Shown: positions 11,301-20,747, counted from the first letter of the stretch. The stretch: 28,421 nucleotides of DNA from Aplysia californica (GCF_000002075.1 NW_004797477.1:202284-230704), one strand, 5' to 3'. Made by a program: numbers and translations. The notes: generated by a model not told the origin, from the sequence alone.

Positions 11301-14300
11301 GTAAAAGTGCTATTTCCGCGGTGCCCTGACTGTCGAAGCAGACTTTGTGCTGTTGAAGCTAGAGAGGTGAGCAAAGTAAGCCATGGACTTCCCATTTGGA
11401 CTTCTCTGTTGACGTCCACCCCTTGGCGCTCTTGTGGCAAATGCAGTTGCAAGCCCTAAAACTTTACCAGAACAAGCAAATCGGGCTGAGATCCTTCCAT
11501 ATACCGTGACTGCACCCTTTATAGTGTTTTGTCATTTTACCTGTCTAGTAGCACAACGATGTACATTCCACAGGACGGAGCGCATTTATAGGAATTGGCT
11601 TCCACGACAGATCAGATTCCTTTGACCTCAACGTCGCCATCCAAGACCATTTCAAGTAAGTATGTCCCTGAGATGACGAGTGACTCCATACTTTTGTGTG
11701 TTTGTGGTTGGCGGATGTTCTGGTGTGGTTTGCTCCTAATTACGTGTATTACCTGTCCTTTGCAACGTCATTGCACACCGGACAGGTCCATAAGTGCTCA
11801 GTTCCCCCCAGCACCAAAGCCTGCAAGGTATCCATACTGATTGTTCCGGTGGCTGTCTGATTATGGCAACGTCTTTCCTTTCCAGATAATCGTTCCTTTC
11901 TTCCTTCTCCCCTCTCTATCCCCATTTCTCGCTTCCTAATGATTGCATGGTGTTCTGCTGTCTCCCTGTTTTCTTCATCCCGCTAGTTTTTCTCCACGGT
12001 CTTCAACACTAATTTCCTATCAAACATCTATCGTCCTGATCTCTCCTTTTTTTGTGTTTGTTACTCTCTAGTAACACCTCTAATCTTGAGCACTTATGTC
12101 CCTATTCTGTTGCAAGTGCCGTTAAACTCTTACAGAAAAAACGCTCTTTTGTGTGATATTAGTTCAAAGATAATCAAGGTTTTTTTTTTTTCTTTTTTGA
12201 AGTGTTAAAAAAGTTAGGTGGGTACTCCAAGTGTTGCTCCATATAAAAATGAGGCACATATTTCCCTAGCTATCAAGCCAAGCCCTGCAAGTGGGTGGAC
12301 CCAACTTTCGTGTTGCAGCTTTATTTCCTAAGTGTTCATCACTTTGTGAGTGCAAGGGCACAGGTTGGAGGAAATGTGAGGTTTTGCCCTACGTCCTGAA
12401 GCAGCTGAATGCAACAAGCCTCTAGCCTTTTCATGCTATTTCCCATAGATTGTTTGACATGTTTGTCCCCTTCTTTGTGATCTTGAGGCTAGTAGAGAGG
12501 TGAGCAGAATGGGCCGAGTTCCCTGTATGGACTTCTCTGTTGACATCCACCCCTTGGGGCTCATATGACCTTATGCAGTTGCGAGCGCTGTAAAAATTCT
12601 ACTAAAACTAAAAACAACGTCTTGAAGCAGCTGGCTGCGACAAACCTCTCGCCATTTCATGCTGTTTCCCATAGACTGTTTGAAATGTTTCTGGCCATGT
12701 GGTTTCCCATATGTGTCATGGCGTGCTGGAATCAGGCACTCGTCAATTTTTGGGCATACACAGAGTTATTAATACCATCTTAAAGCTTTGGGGGGTTTTT
12801 TTGGTTTTATATTTGGCGAAAAAAGTACCTCTCTATCTTGAATTGAAGTCGAGATATTTGCGATTGAAGGTGGTAGGGCCTGGGGTCAGAGGTAAAACTA
12901 TAGAAAAAAATGTCCGCCTAAGTTTGGTGACTTCCAGACTTGGGAGCCCTTGGAAACTGGAAATTTATGTTTTTTGTGCCTTTAATGAACATTTTTTGGT
13001 AACATTTACTCAGAAATGTGTGTTTAGAGGACATAAAAGATGTTGAGCCAAAAATATAAAATTAAAAAAAAATTACCTAACACTCAGAAGAATGCCGTTT
13101 TATTTGATTTCATTATTTTGACGAGCGCCTGATTTCGCCACGCTGCCTCACATAGATTCTTTAAAATGTTTCCTTTCAGGTGGCTGAAACAAGAGGCAGA
13201 AGAAGCCAGCAATGCCAAGTCTTTGGAAGCAGCGCCAAAGTTAGATCTGGGGTTCAAAGAAGGGCAGACAATCAGACTGAACCTCGGGGTATGTGTCACA
13301 ATGACCTAATGTGAGACATGTTGACAAAATGAGTTACTTCTCACAATCCACAAATGGAGATATTGGCCAAAAATTGACACTTGGGTCAAATTTGTAAAAT
13401 TTCTATTGATGCCATATTCTTTATGTATAACATGCCTTTTATTATTCCATACTTAATAATTTAATACCTATAAATGGTAAAAACTTCTCCTATAAGCGTG
13501 ATTTAATATCGATTTCCGTAGGGCTCAAATCCGAGAAGTATCTCATTTTGTCAGCACACTTCACATATTATTGTTACTGCTCTCTTTACAATTGACCTGT
13601 GACGCCCAAGTGAGTCCGATTTTCTTGTATCATCCCTCTGCGGGGCGTCCGCTCCATGCTTGAAATCAGTGACCTCGTGTCCTAGTTGGATCACTACAGC
13701 CTTTTTTACCCCCCCTAGGTAGTTGCGAGTGCCGTAAAGCCTAACAAAAACTAAAAAACTAAAAATAGGTTTGTGGATGGCGCCACGACTGGTAGGTCCT
13801 ACTTGTTTTCCTTCCCTCTGTTGTTTTAACATGTTTATCATAATCTCTTTGCTCCAACTGTTTCAGACAAAGAAAGGCGATGCAAGGCCGCGCAACAAAC
13901 CAGCAGCCAAATCTGGGGGTGCGCTGGGCTTCCTGCCCCCTCCCCCCGGTGGAGTGAGGATACCCCCGCCCTCAGGCGCCTCCTCGGCCTCCTCCTCCTC
14001 CTCCTCCTCCTCGTCGCCACAGCCTGCCGCTAGTCACATGATCGCTCCCCCGGCCTCGAGCACATTCCAGACAGTAAGTGCACGAGCCGCAATATCAGCT
14101 TTTGAGATCAAGTGCTTTTTTTTTTAGATTGGATATTTTATGCTATTGATGCCTCACATAAACACAAACTATTTGATTGACGCCTAATGTGACACAAACT
14201 TTTTGATTGACATCTCACTTGAATGAACACAAACTGTTTGATTGACATCTCACTTGATGAAGACAAACTATGGGATTGACGTCTCACTTGATGAAGACAA

Positions 14301-17300
14301 ACTATTTGATTGACATCTCACTTGAATGAACACAAACTATTTGATTGACATCTCACTTGAATGAACACAAACTATTTGATTGACATCTCACTTGAATGAA
14401 CACAAAGTATTTGATTGACATCTCACTTGAATGAACACAAACTATTTGATTGACATCTCACTTGATGAAGACAAACTATTTGATTGACATCTCACTTGGT
14501 GAAGACAAACTATTTGATTGACATCTCACTTGAATGAACACAGACTATTTGATTGACATCTCACTTGATGAAGACAAACTATTTGATTGACATCTCACCT
14601 GAATGAACACAGACTATTTGATTGACATCTCACTTGAATGAAGACAAACTATTTGATTGACATCTCACGTGAATGAACACAAACTATTTGCCTACTGTGG
14701 TGAAGGTCACAAGTGAAATGATAAGAAGGTTTCACAGATCAGTGTTTGAACTTGTTTCCTCTGCGTACATCAGTGAAAAACCTAGCAGTTGTAGGAAGTT
14801 TCTGGGATTGGGCATTTTGGAATGTGAGAGCCTTATCACATACAGGCTACTCCTGAACGAATTACTCTAGATTTGATTGTGCTTGTTGTAACGGGTGATC
14901 CTCTATGGGTTTTGAAATAGCTGGCTCCTTCTTACCTCTATCAAACGTCTATCATCCAGACCTCTCCTCCTGCTTTTTTGTGTTTGTTTCTCCCTTGTAA
15001 CACCTCTAATCTTCGGCTCTTATTTGACCTCATAGTATTGCAAGTGCCCTAAAACTCTTATGAGTGGGTGGTTGGCGGGTGCTCTGGTGTGGTTTGCGTC
15101 TTCTTTCCTATCAAACATCTATAGTCCTTATCTCTCCTCCTTCATTTTTGTGTTTGTTACTCTCTTGTAACACCTCTAATCTTTGGCACTTATATGACCT
15201 CATTGTGTTGCAAGTGCCATAAAACCTCTACTAAAACTTTTTTTTAAACTTACGAAAAAAAAAGGAAATCGTTGGCAGGCCTGGCATGTGATGATTGCTT
15301 GAGCACCTTGTCTGTTGCTCCCGTCATCTATTTACTGTAATGTCTTTCCCCCCCCCTGTAGCAGCAACAAGGACAGAGCGGCGTGGACTTACTGCTGGAC
15401 CTGGGATCCTCTGCCCCACCCAGCGAGCCCCTCAAGCCCACAGCCCAGAACCCTCCAGACCTGTGGGGAGACTTCACGGGTGCCACTGGGTGAGCTACAG
15501 CTTTCTTATTTGTCTTATTTTAAAAAAATATTTTAGTACAACTGTCTCTGCTTAAATGCAGTGCTTGGGAGGGCTCTTTAGCGTGTGTGTATACAGAGCA
15601 TGCGTTTACATAAACCTTTGCAAAGGGAGGAAGGGACGCTGTCATTTCAATTCCTTGATATTCTAGTGACCTCCCTTGGGGGTGGGAGTCACTTTGGCTG
15701 ATTATGTGACAACACGTGACTGTTCTGTGAAGGATTCCCCGGCTGCGGTTAAGAATACAAACGCGTTGAATGGGAGGGGAGTGGGCAAAAAGACAGACTC
15801 AGCGTAATGATAATCGCTATAAAATGTCCTGAATAGATAACCTTAGAGGAAACTATTGGTAATAGTCATAGAGACGATGGCCCAGCCATGTGGCTTTCCA
15901 AGCGACCACACCTGACCGTAAATTCATGAACGACATCAGAATCATAGATATCTATATTCAGAGAAACATTTCTCTTGTGATTCGTTGAACAAGTACGTTG
16001 TAAGTTCTTTAAGCGCAGCTGATAAGGCTTAGGCCTACTTGACTATAGAGGCCTAGCTAGTGTTTTACAGCATTCACGCATGTTACACATCACAAGCCTA
16101 GGTCTAACTAAACATTACATGCCGTCACCCAAACACCAGTCAGAAACCTTCTCTCAAAGATGCATTTCCAGCCATACCAAATATCTAGTTTTCTAGGCTT
16201 GTCTTATGCAAGCGGTGTAGGCTGCTGCGAAAATGTCCCCTTGTCAAGCTTTACCTGTCGGTGTGTTTCGAGGATCTAAGCGTGCGCTCAGAAGAAGTGG
16301 CGTGTGTTTGTACGTCTTGATTATATAGTAAAAAAAAACCTGTCAAATGACGAAAGTGTGCATTTGAGCGGAGCATGCTTTTGTATGGCGTGCGTTTAGG
16401 CGGAGACTACTGTAAGGTTTAACGGGGCTAGCAACTACTTAAGGTCATATGAGCACCAAGGGGTGGATAATGATAGTAATAATGTAGATCATTTCTATAG
16501 CGCCCACTTCCGTGTGAACACGGCGCTTTATATAACTGCATGTATGAACAACATTCACTCACGCACACAAACACACACACACACACTCACCCACTCATGC
16601 ATACATAACTCCCATACACAGATGCTGAAGGGAAAATACTGAAGTCTTCGCCTAAACGCACGCCATACAAAAGCACGCTCCGCTCAAACACACGTTTTCA
16701 TCATCTGACGGATTCTTTACTATATAATTTAGATGTACAAGTGCACGGCCACTCCCTCTAAACGCAAACTCCGATCCGCGAAACACGCCGACAAATAAGT
16801 TTGGCAAGGGGAAATTATAACTACAACCTGCACAGCTTGCAGAAGACAAGCCTAGACAACCGGATATTTGATGAGAGTGTCCCTCATGCTGAACAAAGAG
16901 AGTGATGGACAGCGTTTTCACACCCTACTTTCCACTGCCCCATATATCTCGGTCTAGGGCTGGTCAGTTAAATGTTGGGAGGGGGGGGGGATTGGGGGAC
17001 TGAACTGTGTTTTGATGGGTCACTGGAAATGCATCTTTGAGAAAAGGGTTCTGACTGGTGTTTGGGTGACTGCATGTAATGTATAGTTAGACCTAGGCCT
17101 GATTCGCAACACGCGTGAATACCGTAAAACACTAGATAGGCCTCAATAGGGTTTATGACTAGCCAAGTAAGCCTAATCAGTTGCGTTCAAAGAACTTATT
17201 TTCTTGTAATGTACTTGTTCAATGAATCACAAAAGAAATGTTTCTCTGAATATAGAGATATCTATGATTCTGATGTCGTATGAATTTACAGTCGGGGGTG

Positions 17301-18043
17301 GTCGTTTGGAAAGCCACGTGGCTGGAACATTGTCTCTATGACTATGACGATCTCCAACAGCTTCCTCTTAGGCTATCTGTTCCCGAGGTTTATAGTGCAT
17401 ATTAATTACATTGAGTGTGCGCGCCCCCTCCCCCATTCAACGCCTTTGCATTCTTAACTGCATTTGGGGAATCCTTCACAAAACAGTCATGTGTCATCAC
17501 ATTATCGGCCCAAAGTGACCCCCACCCCAAAGGGAGGTCACTAGAATATCAAGGCAATGACATGACTGCGTTCCTTCCTCCCTTTGCAAAGGTTCATGTT
17601 AAATCACGCTCCGTGTAAACACACGCTAAGGAGCCCCCCGAGCAGCGTGCATTTAGGCGGTGACTACTGTTATATGAACTGTCAAGATTAAATTTGCAAA
17701 TAATAAATATAATGAAATGAATTTCTTCAGTTAGTTGGAGAGATGGAGAGATCTTTTACTGCAGGTCTACTTTAAATAGCTTCAATTATTTATTCATCGG
17801 ACGCAGAAAATCAATGTGTGTTGAGGGGAGTTAACATGGCCAGTGCCCATCATCTTGACCGGCCACGTTGGTGCAGTCTGTTGTTGGTTTTTTTTTTTGG
17901 TTTTGAAGAGTTGGCAGTTATGGGACAGTATGGTGCTGGCTGTGTGTAGAAATAAAGTCTTAACTCGGACACATCTTGTTTCCCTCGACAGATCTCAAGC
18001 GTCGTCTTCCAACAACAGTGGGGGTGACTGGGTGCAGTTTTGA
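8243..18043 (+). CDS. NECAP1/2 homolog: NECAP endocytic adaptor-associated protein, complete CDS of 8 exons
   Basis: NECAP proteins are clathrin-coat accessory factors: the N-terminal PHear domain binds adaptor-associated peptides, and C-terminal WxxF motifs bind the AP-2 alpha-ear. Joined coding exons are 8243-8334, 9778-9878, 10421-10525, 11574-11655, 13180-13288, 13867-14073, 15362-15489 and 17992-18043: 876 nt, 291 residues plus TGA, with GT-AG junctions and closed phases throughout. Visible family hallmarks are [12 protein letters not shown] near residue 22, [51 protein letters not shown] and LPPPPGG. WGDF (267-270) and terminal WVQF (288-291) match the AP-2 ear-binding motifs. Length is close to the usual 265-280; the excess lies in a Ser run. 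ATG 8243 gives the expected N-terminus ([10 protein letters not shown]). Invertebrates commonly have one NECAP, so it need not be orthologous to only one of the vertebrate pair. Identification is by recall of the family, without a search. Confidence 0.97.
8519..8645. repeat. Degenerate TAGATC-rich patch
   Basis: Many overlapping TAGATC/CTAGAT words in NECAP intron 1. A tighter run of the same motif lies at 8762-8784. Confidence 0.7.
8715..8973. mobile_element. MITE with about 26-bp inverted ends
   Basis: Left end GGTGCTTTTTCGGTAGTTCC and the complement of the right end GGCGCTTTTTCGGTAGATCC continue matching through CACCCC. The flanking 8 bases are GACTAAAA and AACTAAAA, a likely 8-bp target duplication as in hAT elements. 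Inside are two direct copies of TGCCCCCCTGAAACCCCC. Non-coding. Confidence 0.72.
8974..9777. other. NECAP intron 1, remaining part
   Basis: Two near-identical phrases around TTGTACAAAAACTGGAC (about 9031 and 9091) form a short direct repeat. Otherwise nothing is recognised before the exon 2 acceptor. Confidence 0.5.
9778..9878 (+). CDS. NECAP coding exon 2
   Basis: Follows acceptor TTGTTGCAG. Encodes residues 31-64 of the PHear domain ([22 protein letters not shown]) and ends one base into Gly65 at donor G|GTGAGT. Confidence 0.96.
10421..10525 (+). CDS. NECAP coding exon 3
   Basis: Follows acceptor TTCATCTTAG. Encodes [13 protein letters not shown] through [13 protein letters not shown] in the PHear domain. 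Donor is G|GTAAGT. A LINE fragment starts within about 10 bases of this donor. Confidence 0.96.
10531..11192 (+). mobile_element. 5'-truncated LINE (non-LTR) fragment
   Basis: Positions 10531-10825 translate to the C-terminal region seen after the reverse transcriptase in CR1/L2/Jockey-type LINEs: [19 protein letters not shown], then [12 protein letters not shown] and [12 protein letters not shown]. The 3' part ends with GGAAATGCGCTATATAAAT and an ATT-rich tail, typical of such elements. It contains a GA-rich patch at 10995-11070. The exact clade is uncertain. Confidence 0.75.
11221..11470 (+). mobile_element. SINE-like family B, copy 1
   Basis: About 250 bp, starting GGGAACTGCTGCTTTTTC and matching 22020-22285 at roughly 85-90% by eye. 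It ends with GGCGCTC, then a GCAGTTGCAAG...TAAAAC tail related to that of family A. It sits in NECAP intron 3, just before exon 4. No tRNA-like head is seen. Confidence 0.65.
11574..11655 (+). CDS. NECAP coding exon 4
   Basis: Follows acceptor CATTCCACAG. Encodes [20 protein letters not shown] and VAIQDHF, the most conserved end of the PHear domain. Donor AA|GTAAGT splits Lys127. Confidence 0.96.
11704..12147 (+). mobile_element. SINE-like family A, interrupted copy
   Basis: Head at 11704-11736 (GCGGATGTTCTGGTGTGGTT); body and tail at 12009-12147 (TTTCCTATCAAACATCTATC, TGTTACTCTCTAGTAACA, TTGCAAGTGCCGTTAAAC). About 270 bp of unrelated sequence separates them. Lies in NECAP intron 4. Confidence 0.6.
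12391..12690 (+). repeat. 74-bp direct repeats flanking a family B tail
   Basis: 12391-12464 and 12617-12690 match at 64 of 74 positions (CTGAAGCAGCTG..., TTTCATGCTRTTTCCCATAG...). Between them, 12465-12616 is a family B 3' half ending GAGCGCTGTAAAAATTC, TACTAAAACTAAAAAC. Confidence 0.7.
12710..13154 (+). mobile_element. MITE with TA target duplication, copy 2
   Basis: About 445 bp, same ends as the 5533 copy: TATGTGTCATGGCGTGCTGG at left, and GACGAGCGCCTGATTTCGCC with CTGCCTCACATA at right. Lies in NECAP intron 4 and ends 25 bases before exon 5. Confidence 0.82.
13180..13288 (+). CDS. NECAP coding exon 5
   Basis: Follows acceptor TTTCCTTTCAG. Encodes [16 protein letters not shown] and the conserved [13 protein letters not shown], ending in phase 0 at GGG|GTATGT. 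A MITE ends 25 bases before the exon and probably supplies its branch point (CTCAC, A13150). Confidence 0.95.
13718..13768 (+). mobile_element. SINE-like 3' tail fragment
   Basis: GTTGCGAGTGCCGTAAAGCC followed by TAACAAAAACTAAAAAACTA, matching the shared 3' tail of families A and B. The upstream 130 bp in intron 5 match neither body. Confidence 0.5.
13867..14073 (+). CDS. NECAP coding exon 6 (Pro/Ser-rich linker)
   Basis: Follows acceptor CTGTTTCAG. Encodes 69 residues (164-232): a basic stretch ([10 protein letters not shown]), the family motif LPPPPGG with VRIPPPS, then a Ser run of TCC/TCG codons and HMIAPPAS. The exon is GC-rich beside AT-rich introns. Donor ACA|GTAAGT, phase 0. Confidence 0.94.
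14135..14691 (+). repeat. Minisatellite, 35/36-bp unit, about 15 copies (NECAP intron 6)
   Basis: TTTGATTGACATCTCACTTG is followed by either AATGAACACAAACTA (36-bp unit) or ATGAAGACAAACTA (35-bp unit), intermixed. The first copies are more divergent. Confidence 0.97.
14921..15245 (+). mobile_element. SINE-like family A, tandem dimer
   Basis: A body-plus-tail copy (14921-15060, tail AAGTGCCCTAAAACTC) runs directly into a complete copy (15064-15245) beginning GTGGGTGGTTGGCGGGTGC and ending with GGCACTT/AAGTGCC and CTACTAAAAC. It lies in NECAP intron 6, about 120 bp before exon 7. Confidence 0.75.
15362..15489 (+). CDS. NECAP coding exon 7 (WGDF motif)
   Basis: Encodes residues 233-274 plus part of Gly275: [17 protein letters not shown], then DLWGDF, an AP-2 ear-binding WxxF motif. 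The acceptor is a tandem TAG-CAG, so the exon can start at 15362 or 15365, differing by one Gln. Donor GG|GTGAGC. Confidence 0.94.
15538..17670. repeat. 2.1-kb inverted repeat: two opposed copies of a TIR element in NECAP intron 7
   Basis: The left arm (15538-16413) and right arm (16638-17670) are reverse-complement copies, judged about 80-85% similar by eye. Matched pairs include ACCTTTGCAAAGGGAGG / CCTCCCTTTGCAAAGGT and AGATGCATTTCCAG / CTGGAAATGCATCT. Each arm is bounded by ACAGTAGTCWCCGCC ends in inverted orientation (degenerate at 15538 and 16638), so each looks like one DNA transposon copy. The right arm has about 150 extra bases near 16871-17027. No transposase is visible. Confidence 0.85.
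16414..16637. repeat. Spacer of the inverted repeat with SINE tail scraps and a CA run
   Basis: Contains an antisense scrap of the shared SINE tail (TAAGGTCATATGAGCACCAA at about 16440), then ATTTCTATAGCGCCCAC...CGGCGCTTTATATAA, a wording common in invertebrate repeat tails, then a short CA repeat at 16565-16590. Confidence 0.5.
17992..18043 (+). CDS. NECAP coding exon 8 (terminal WVQF)
   Basis: Follows acceptor TTTCCCTCGACAG. Encodes [16 protein letters not shown] and TGA at 18041-18043. The free C-terminal WVQF is the high-affinity AP-2 alpha-ear ligand known from mammalian NECAPs. Confidence 0.95.
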
Positions 18044-19250
18044 TGCTGCTGAGCTCTATTATATCTATTCATCTTTTGTTGTCTTGTTTCCTCACTCTTA
18101 GTGCAATTTACTGTAGAGTCAGCCCATCTGTTCTCGGCATGCTCGTCATGTTTTCCCAATATTTCAACTCGTGTGTGTGTGGGAGTGACAGTGCCAGGGG
18201 TAACCTTTACTTATGCTGTGTTTGATTTTGACCCTCCTAAAAATGTGGGGACGTGTATGTTGTGTATGATCCTCTTTTAAAATGTCCTGTTCCCGATTCT
18301 TCGGAAGTCTTAATTAATTAAGGGAACGTGAGAGAGTGCAATGTGATTTTTATCCAAGCGCAAACTTTTTGATTTGGTGTATAGTGAATCGAGTGCATTG
18401 ATTGGTTGTTGTAATTTTAGACAGATTAGTGACGGGTTATTTTTCCGTTTGAATCAGTCCTCTGTTTGTCTCATAGCATGATTTATCCGCCGTTGGTTGG
18501 CTAGGCCAGTCACGGTTTCTCCAGAGCCCCTTTAGCCAGCAACGTTTTGGGGTGATAGCTACAGGAGATGATATGTTGTGTTTTCTCTACCCTGTACTTT
18601 GTTCTAACTTAAAATCATAGATCTAGTCTTAGTGAGTGCATGGCTGTCTATTTCCTCTCTGTGGGATTCCAACTTGTGTGTGTGTGTGGGGAGGGGTCTG
18701 CCATCCTGCGCCAACCAGTGTGTGTGTCTGTGTGTGTGCCATCCTGCTCCAACCACTGTGTGTGGGGTTTGACTTGTAAGTGATTATATGACTCCAGTCT
18801 CCCATCTGTCAATCCTACACTTCCCCTCTCTCATCTTCCCCTCTCTCATCTGTCAATCATAGACTTCACCTCCCTCATGTACTCCCCTCTAGACAAGGCT
18901 TCAGTTCTACTTATTGCATTCATCGGCCACTGGAGAAAATGGTCAGTCTGGACATGTGGGACGTGGGGTTGGGGAGGTGGGGAGAGGGGGGGGGGGACTG
19001 GTCTTTGGTTGAGGTGTGAGCGGTTGTGTGGAAATGTTTATAACCTTCTTACCTGGCCTAACTAATTGTTTGCAGGCACCAAAGTAGTCTAGGTGTCTCA
19101 GGGGTCAGATACACTTTGTTGTGTAGCCACGCGATGAACCGAGACCAAACTGGGTTTGTTGCTTTTTTTACCTTGGTTACGTCCCTTTATCGTAAACAGT
19201 GGCCAGGTTATGGTTGGTTTTGTGTTGTGCCGTTTTTTTTAGTTTGGAAA

Positions 19251-19370
19251 CTCTTTATCACTGAAACTACAGCATACACACACACGTCAGCTCTTTATCA
19301 CTGAAACTACAGCATACACACACACGTCAGCTCTTTATCACTGAAACTACAGCATACACACACACGTCAG
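19251..19370 (+). repeat. Three exact tandem copies of a 40-bp unit
   Basis: Copies at 19251-19290, 19291-19330 and 19331-19370, starting CTCTTTATCACTGAAACTAC, are identical base for base. Within the probable NECAP 3' UTR. Confidence 0.97.
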
Positions 19371-19395
19371 ATTCTCATAAGTACAGTTTGTGCCA

Positions 19396-19844
19396 TATGT
19401 GAGGCAGCATGGTGAAATCAGGTGCTCGTCGAAATAATGAAAGCAAAGAAAAAGGCATTTTTCGACCGCTTTGGCAAATTTATAATATTTAAAAAATGTT
19501 TTGCTCAACACGTTTTAATATCCATAATTTAAAGAAATATATTTCCATATATGATTTTTACTGGAAAAACGTTGATTAAAGCCGTAAAATATGTAATATT
19601 TCATTTTTCAAGGACTCTGAAGCTATTGAAGTTACCAAACTTTGGCAGCCATTTTCTAGTTAAATTTACCTCTGAAACGAGGTGACTCCTCCTTCCATTG
19701 CCAATATCCCAACTTGCATCCAAGATAAATGGAAATTTTTTTCAGCGAAAACAAGACAAATGAACAAGATTTAAGATGATAGCAATAACTCCACACGCCC
19801 AAAAATTGACGAGTGCCTGATTCCACCGTATCGCGACAAAAATA
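19396..19844 (-). mobile_element. MITE with TA target duplication, copy 3
   Basis: Opposite orientation to the other two copies: starts TATGTGAGGCAGCATGGTG with AAATCAGGTGCTCGTC, and ends TTGACGAGTGCCTGATTCC with ACCGTATCGCGAC. About 449 bp, in the probable NECAP 3' UTR. Confidence 0.78.
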
Positions 19845-20320
19845 TGCTGAATGAATTCATCATAAGAAAGTTGGAGAGTTCTTGTAGGTATCAGAAAGTC
19901 GGTGTATGCTCACATACAGTATTTTATCAACATCCCAGAGAATGTCAATACAGACGAGGACAGTGGTGACAGAATGATGCTTGTGGGCATTGGGGGGCGG
20001 GGGGGGGGGGGGCGCAGGGAGCTACTTTAGTTGCAACGTTAATGGCAAAAGGTTTTGTACCAGGAAAGAATTGTGTATACATGGGTATATTATATATATA
20101 ATATATGTGGGTATGTGTGTGTACGTCTGTTTAAAAAAAGTGTGCATGACTTTACAAATTCTCACCTGTATCTATCTTGTGTGTTTCCTTCAATCTTTTA
20201 TCTCAGTGGTATTACCTGTACTGTAAGTAGAATGTATAACTTTGATTAATGTTAAGTAATTGACTACAACTACAATATTTTTGTTGTTCCATGTTAGCAG
20301 TCTCTGATAATTAAGTGATT

Positions 20321-20416
20321 GGCATCCCGTGAGACTGATGTCGGCATCCGGCGAGACTTTGATGTCGGCGTCCGGCCAGATTGTGATGCCGGATAACAAT
20401 GAGATTGTCATGTGAT
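20321..20416 (+). repeat. Short tandem repeat of about 24 bp, 3-4 copies
   Basis: Units of the form GGCATCCGGCGAGACTTTGA followed by TGTC, decaying across four copies. Confidence 0.7.
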
Positions 20417-20747
20417 AGCAGCACTGGTTCCTGTTGTGATATGTATGTGTGATATGTATGATCAATGTATGTGTGTTGTTTTTTCCCTGCTGCTCAGTTT
20501 CTCTTGTATTGAAAGTGTTGTAATGTATTCAATAACTGGCAATGTTTGTACATTCCGTGTCGTTCTTGGATCAGTCTGTTACGGTTCACCACAACTTTCT
20601 GGGTATGTATATTATGTATGCTGGCCACCTTGGACAAAGGGGCGTGTTCCTCACTTTTGACTACAGATGTGAAAGAGATAAATGCTTAAATGTGAAACGG
20701 AAATGGGTAAATATGGATAGAAAATGCATAAATTTGGATAAATGTTG

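Noticed and set aside
13771-14127. 118-residue frame as a separate gene
   Set aside because: It is NECAP exon 6 read with intron sequence on both sides; splice sites and protein continuity show the exon is only 13867-14073.
14135-14691. CRISPR-like regular array
   Set aside because: Units are contiguous with no unique spacers, and lie in an animal intron; it is a minisatellite.
16652-16921. 89-residue minus-strand frame inside the inverted repeat
   Set aside because: The opposed copy does not keep the frame, and no transposase motif is seen.
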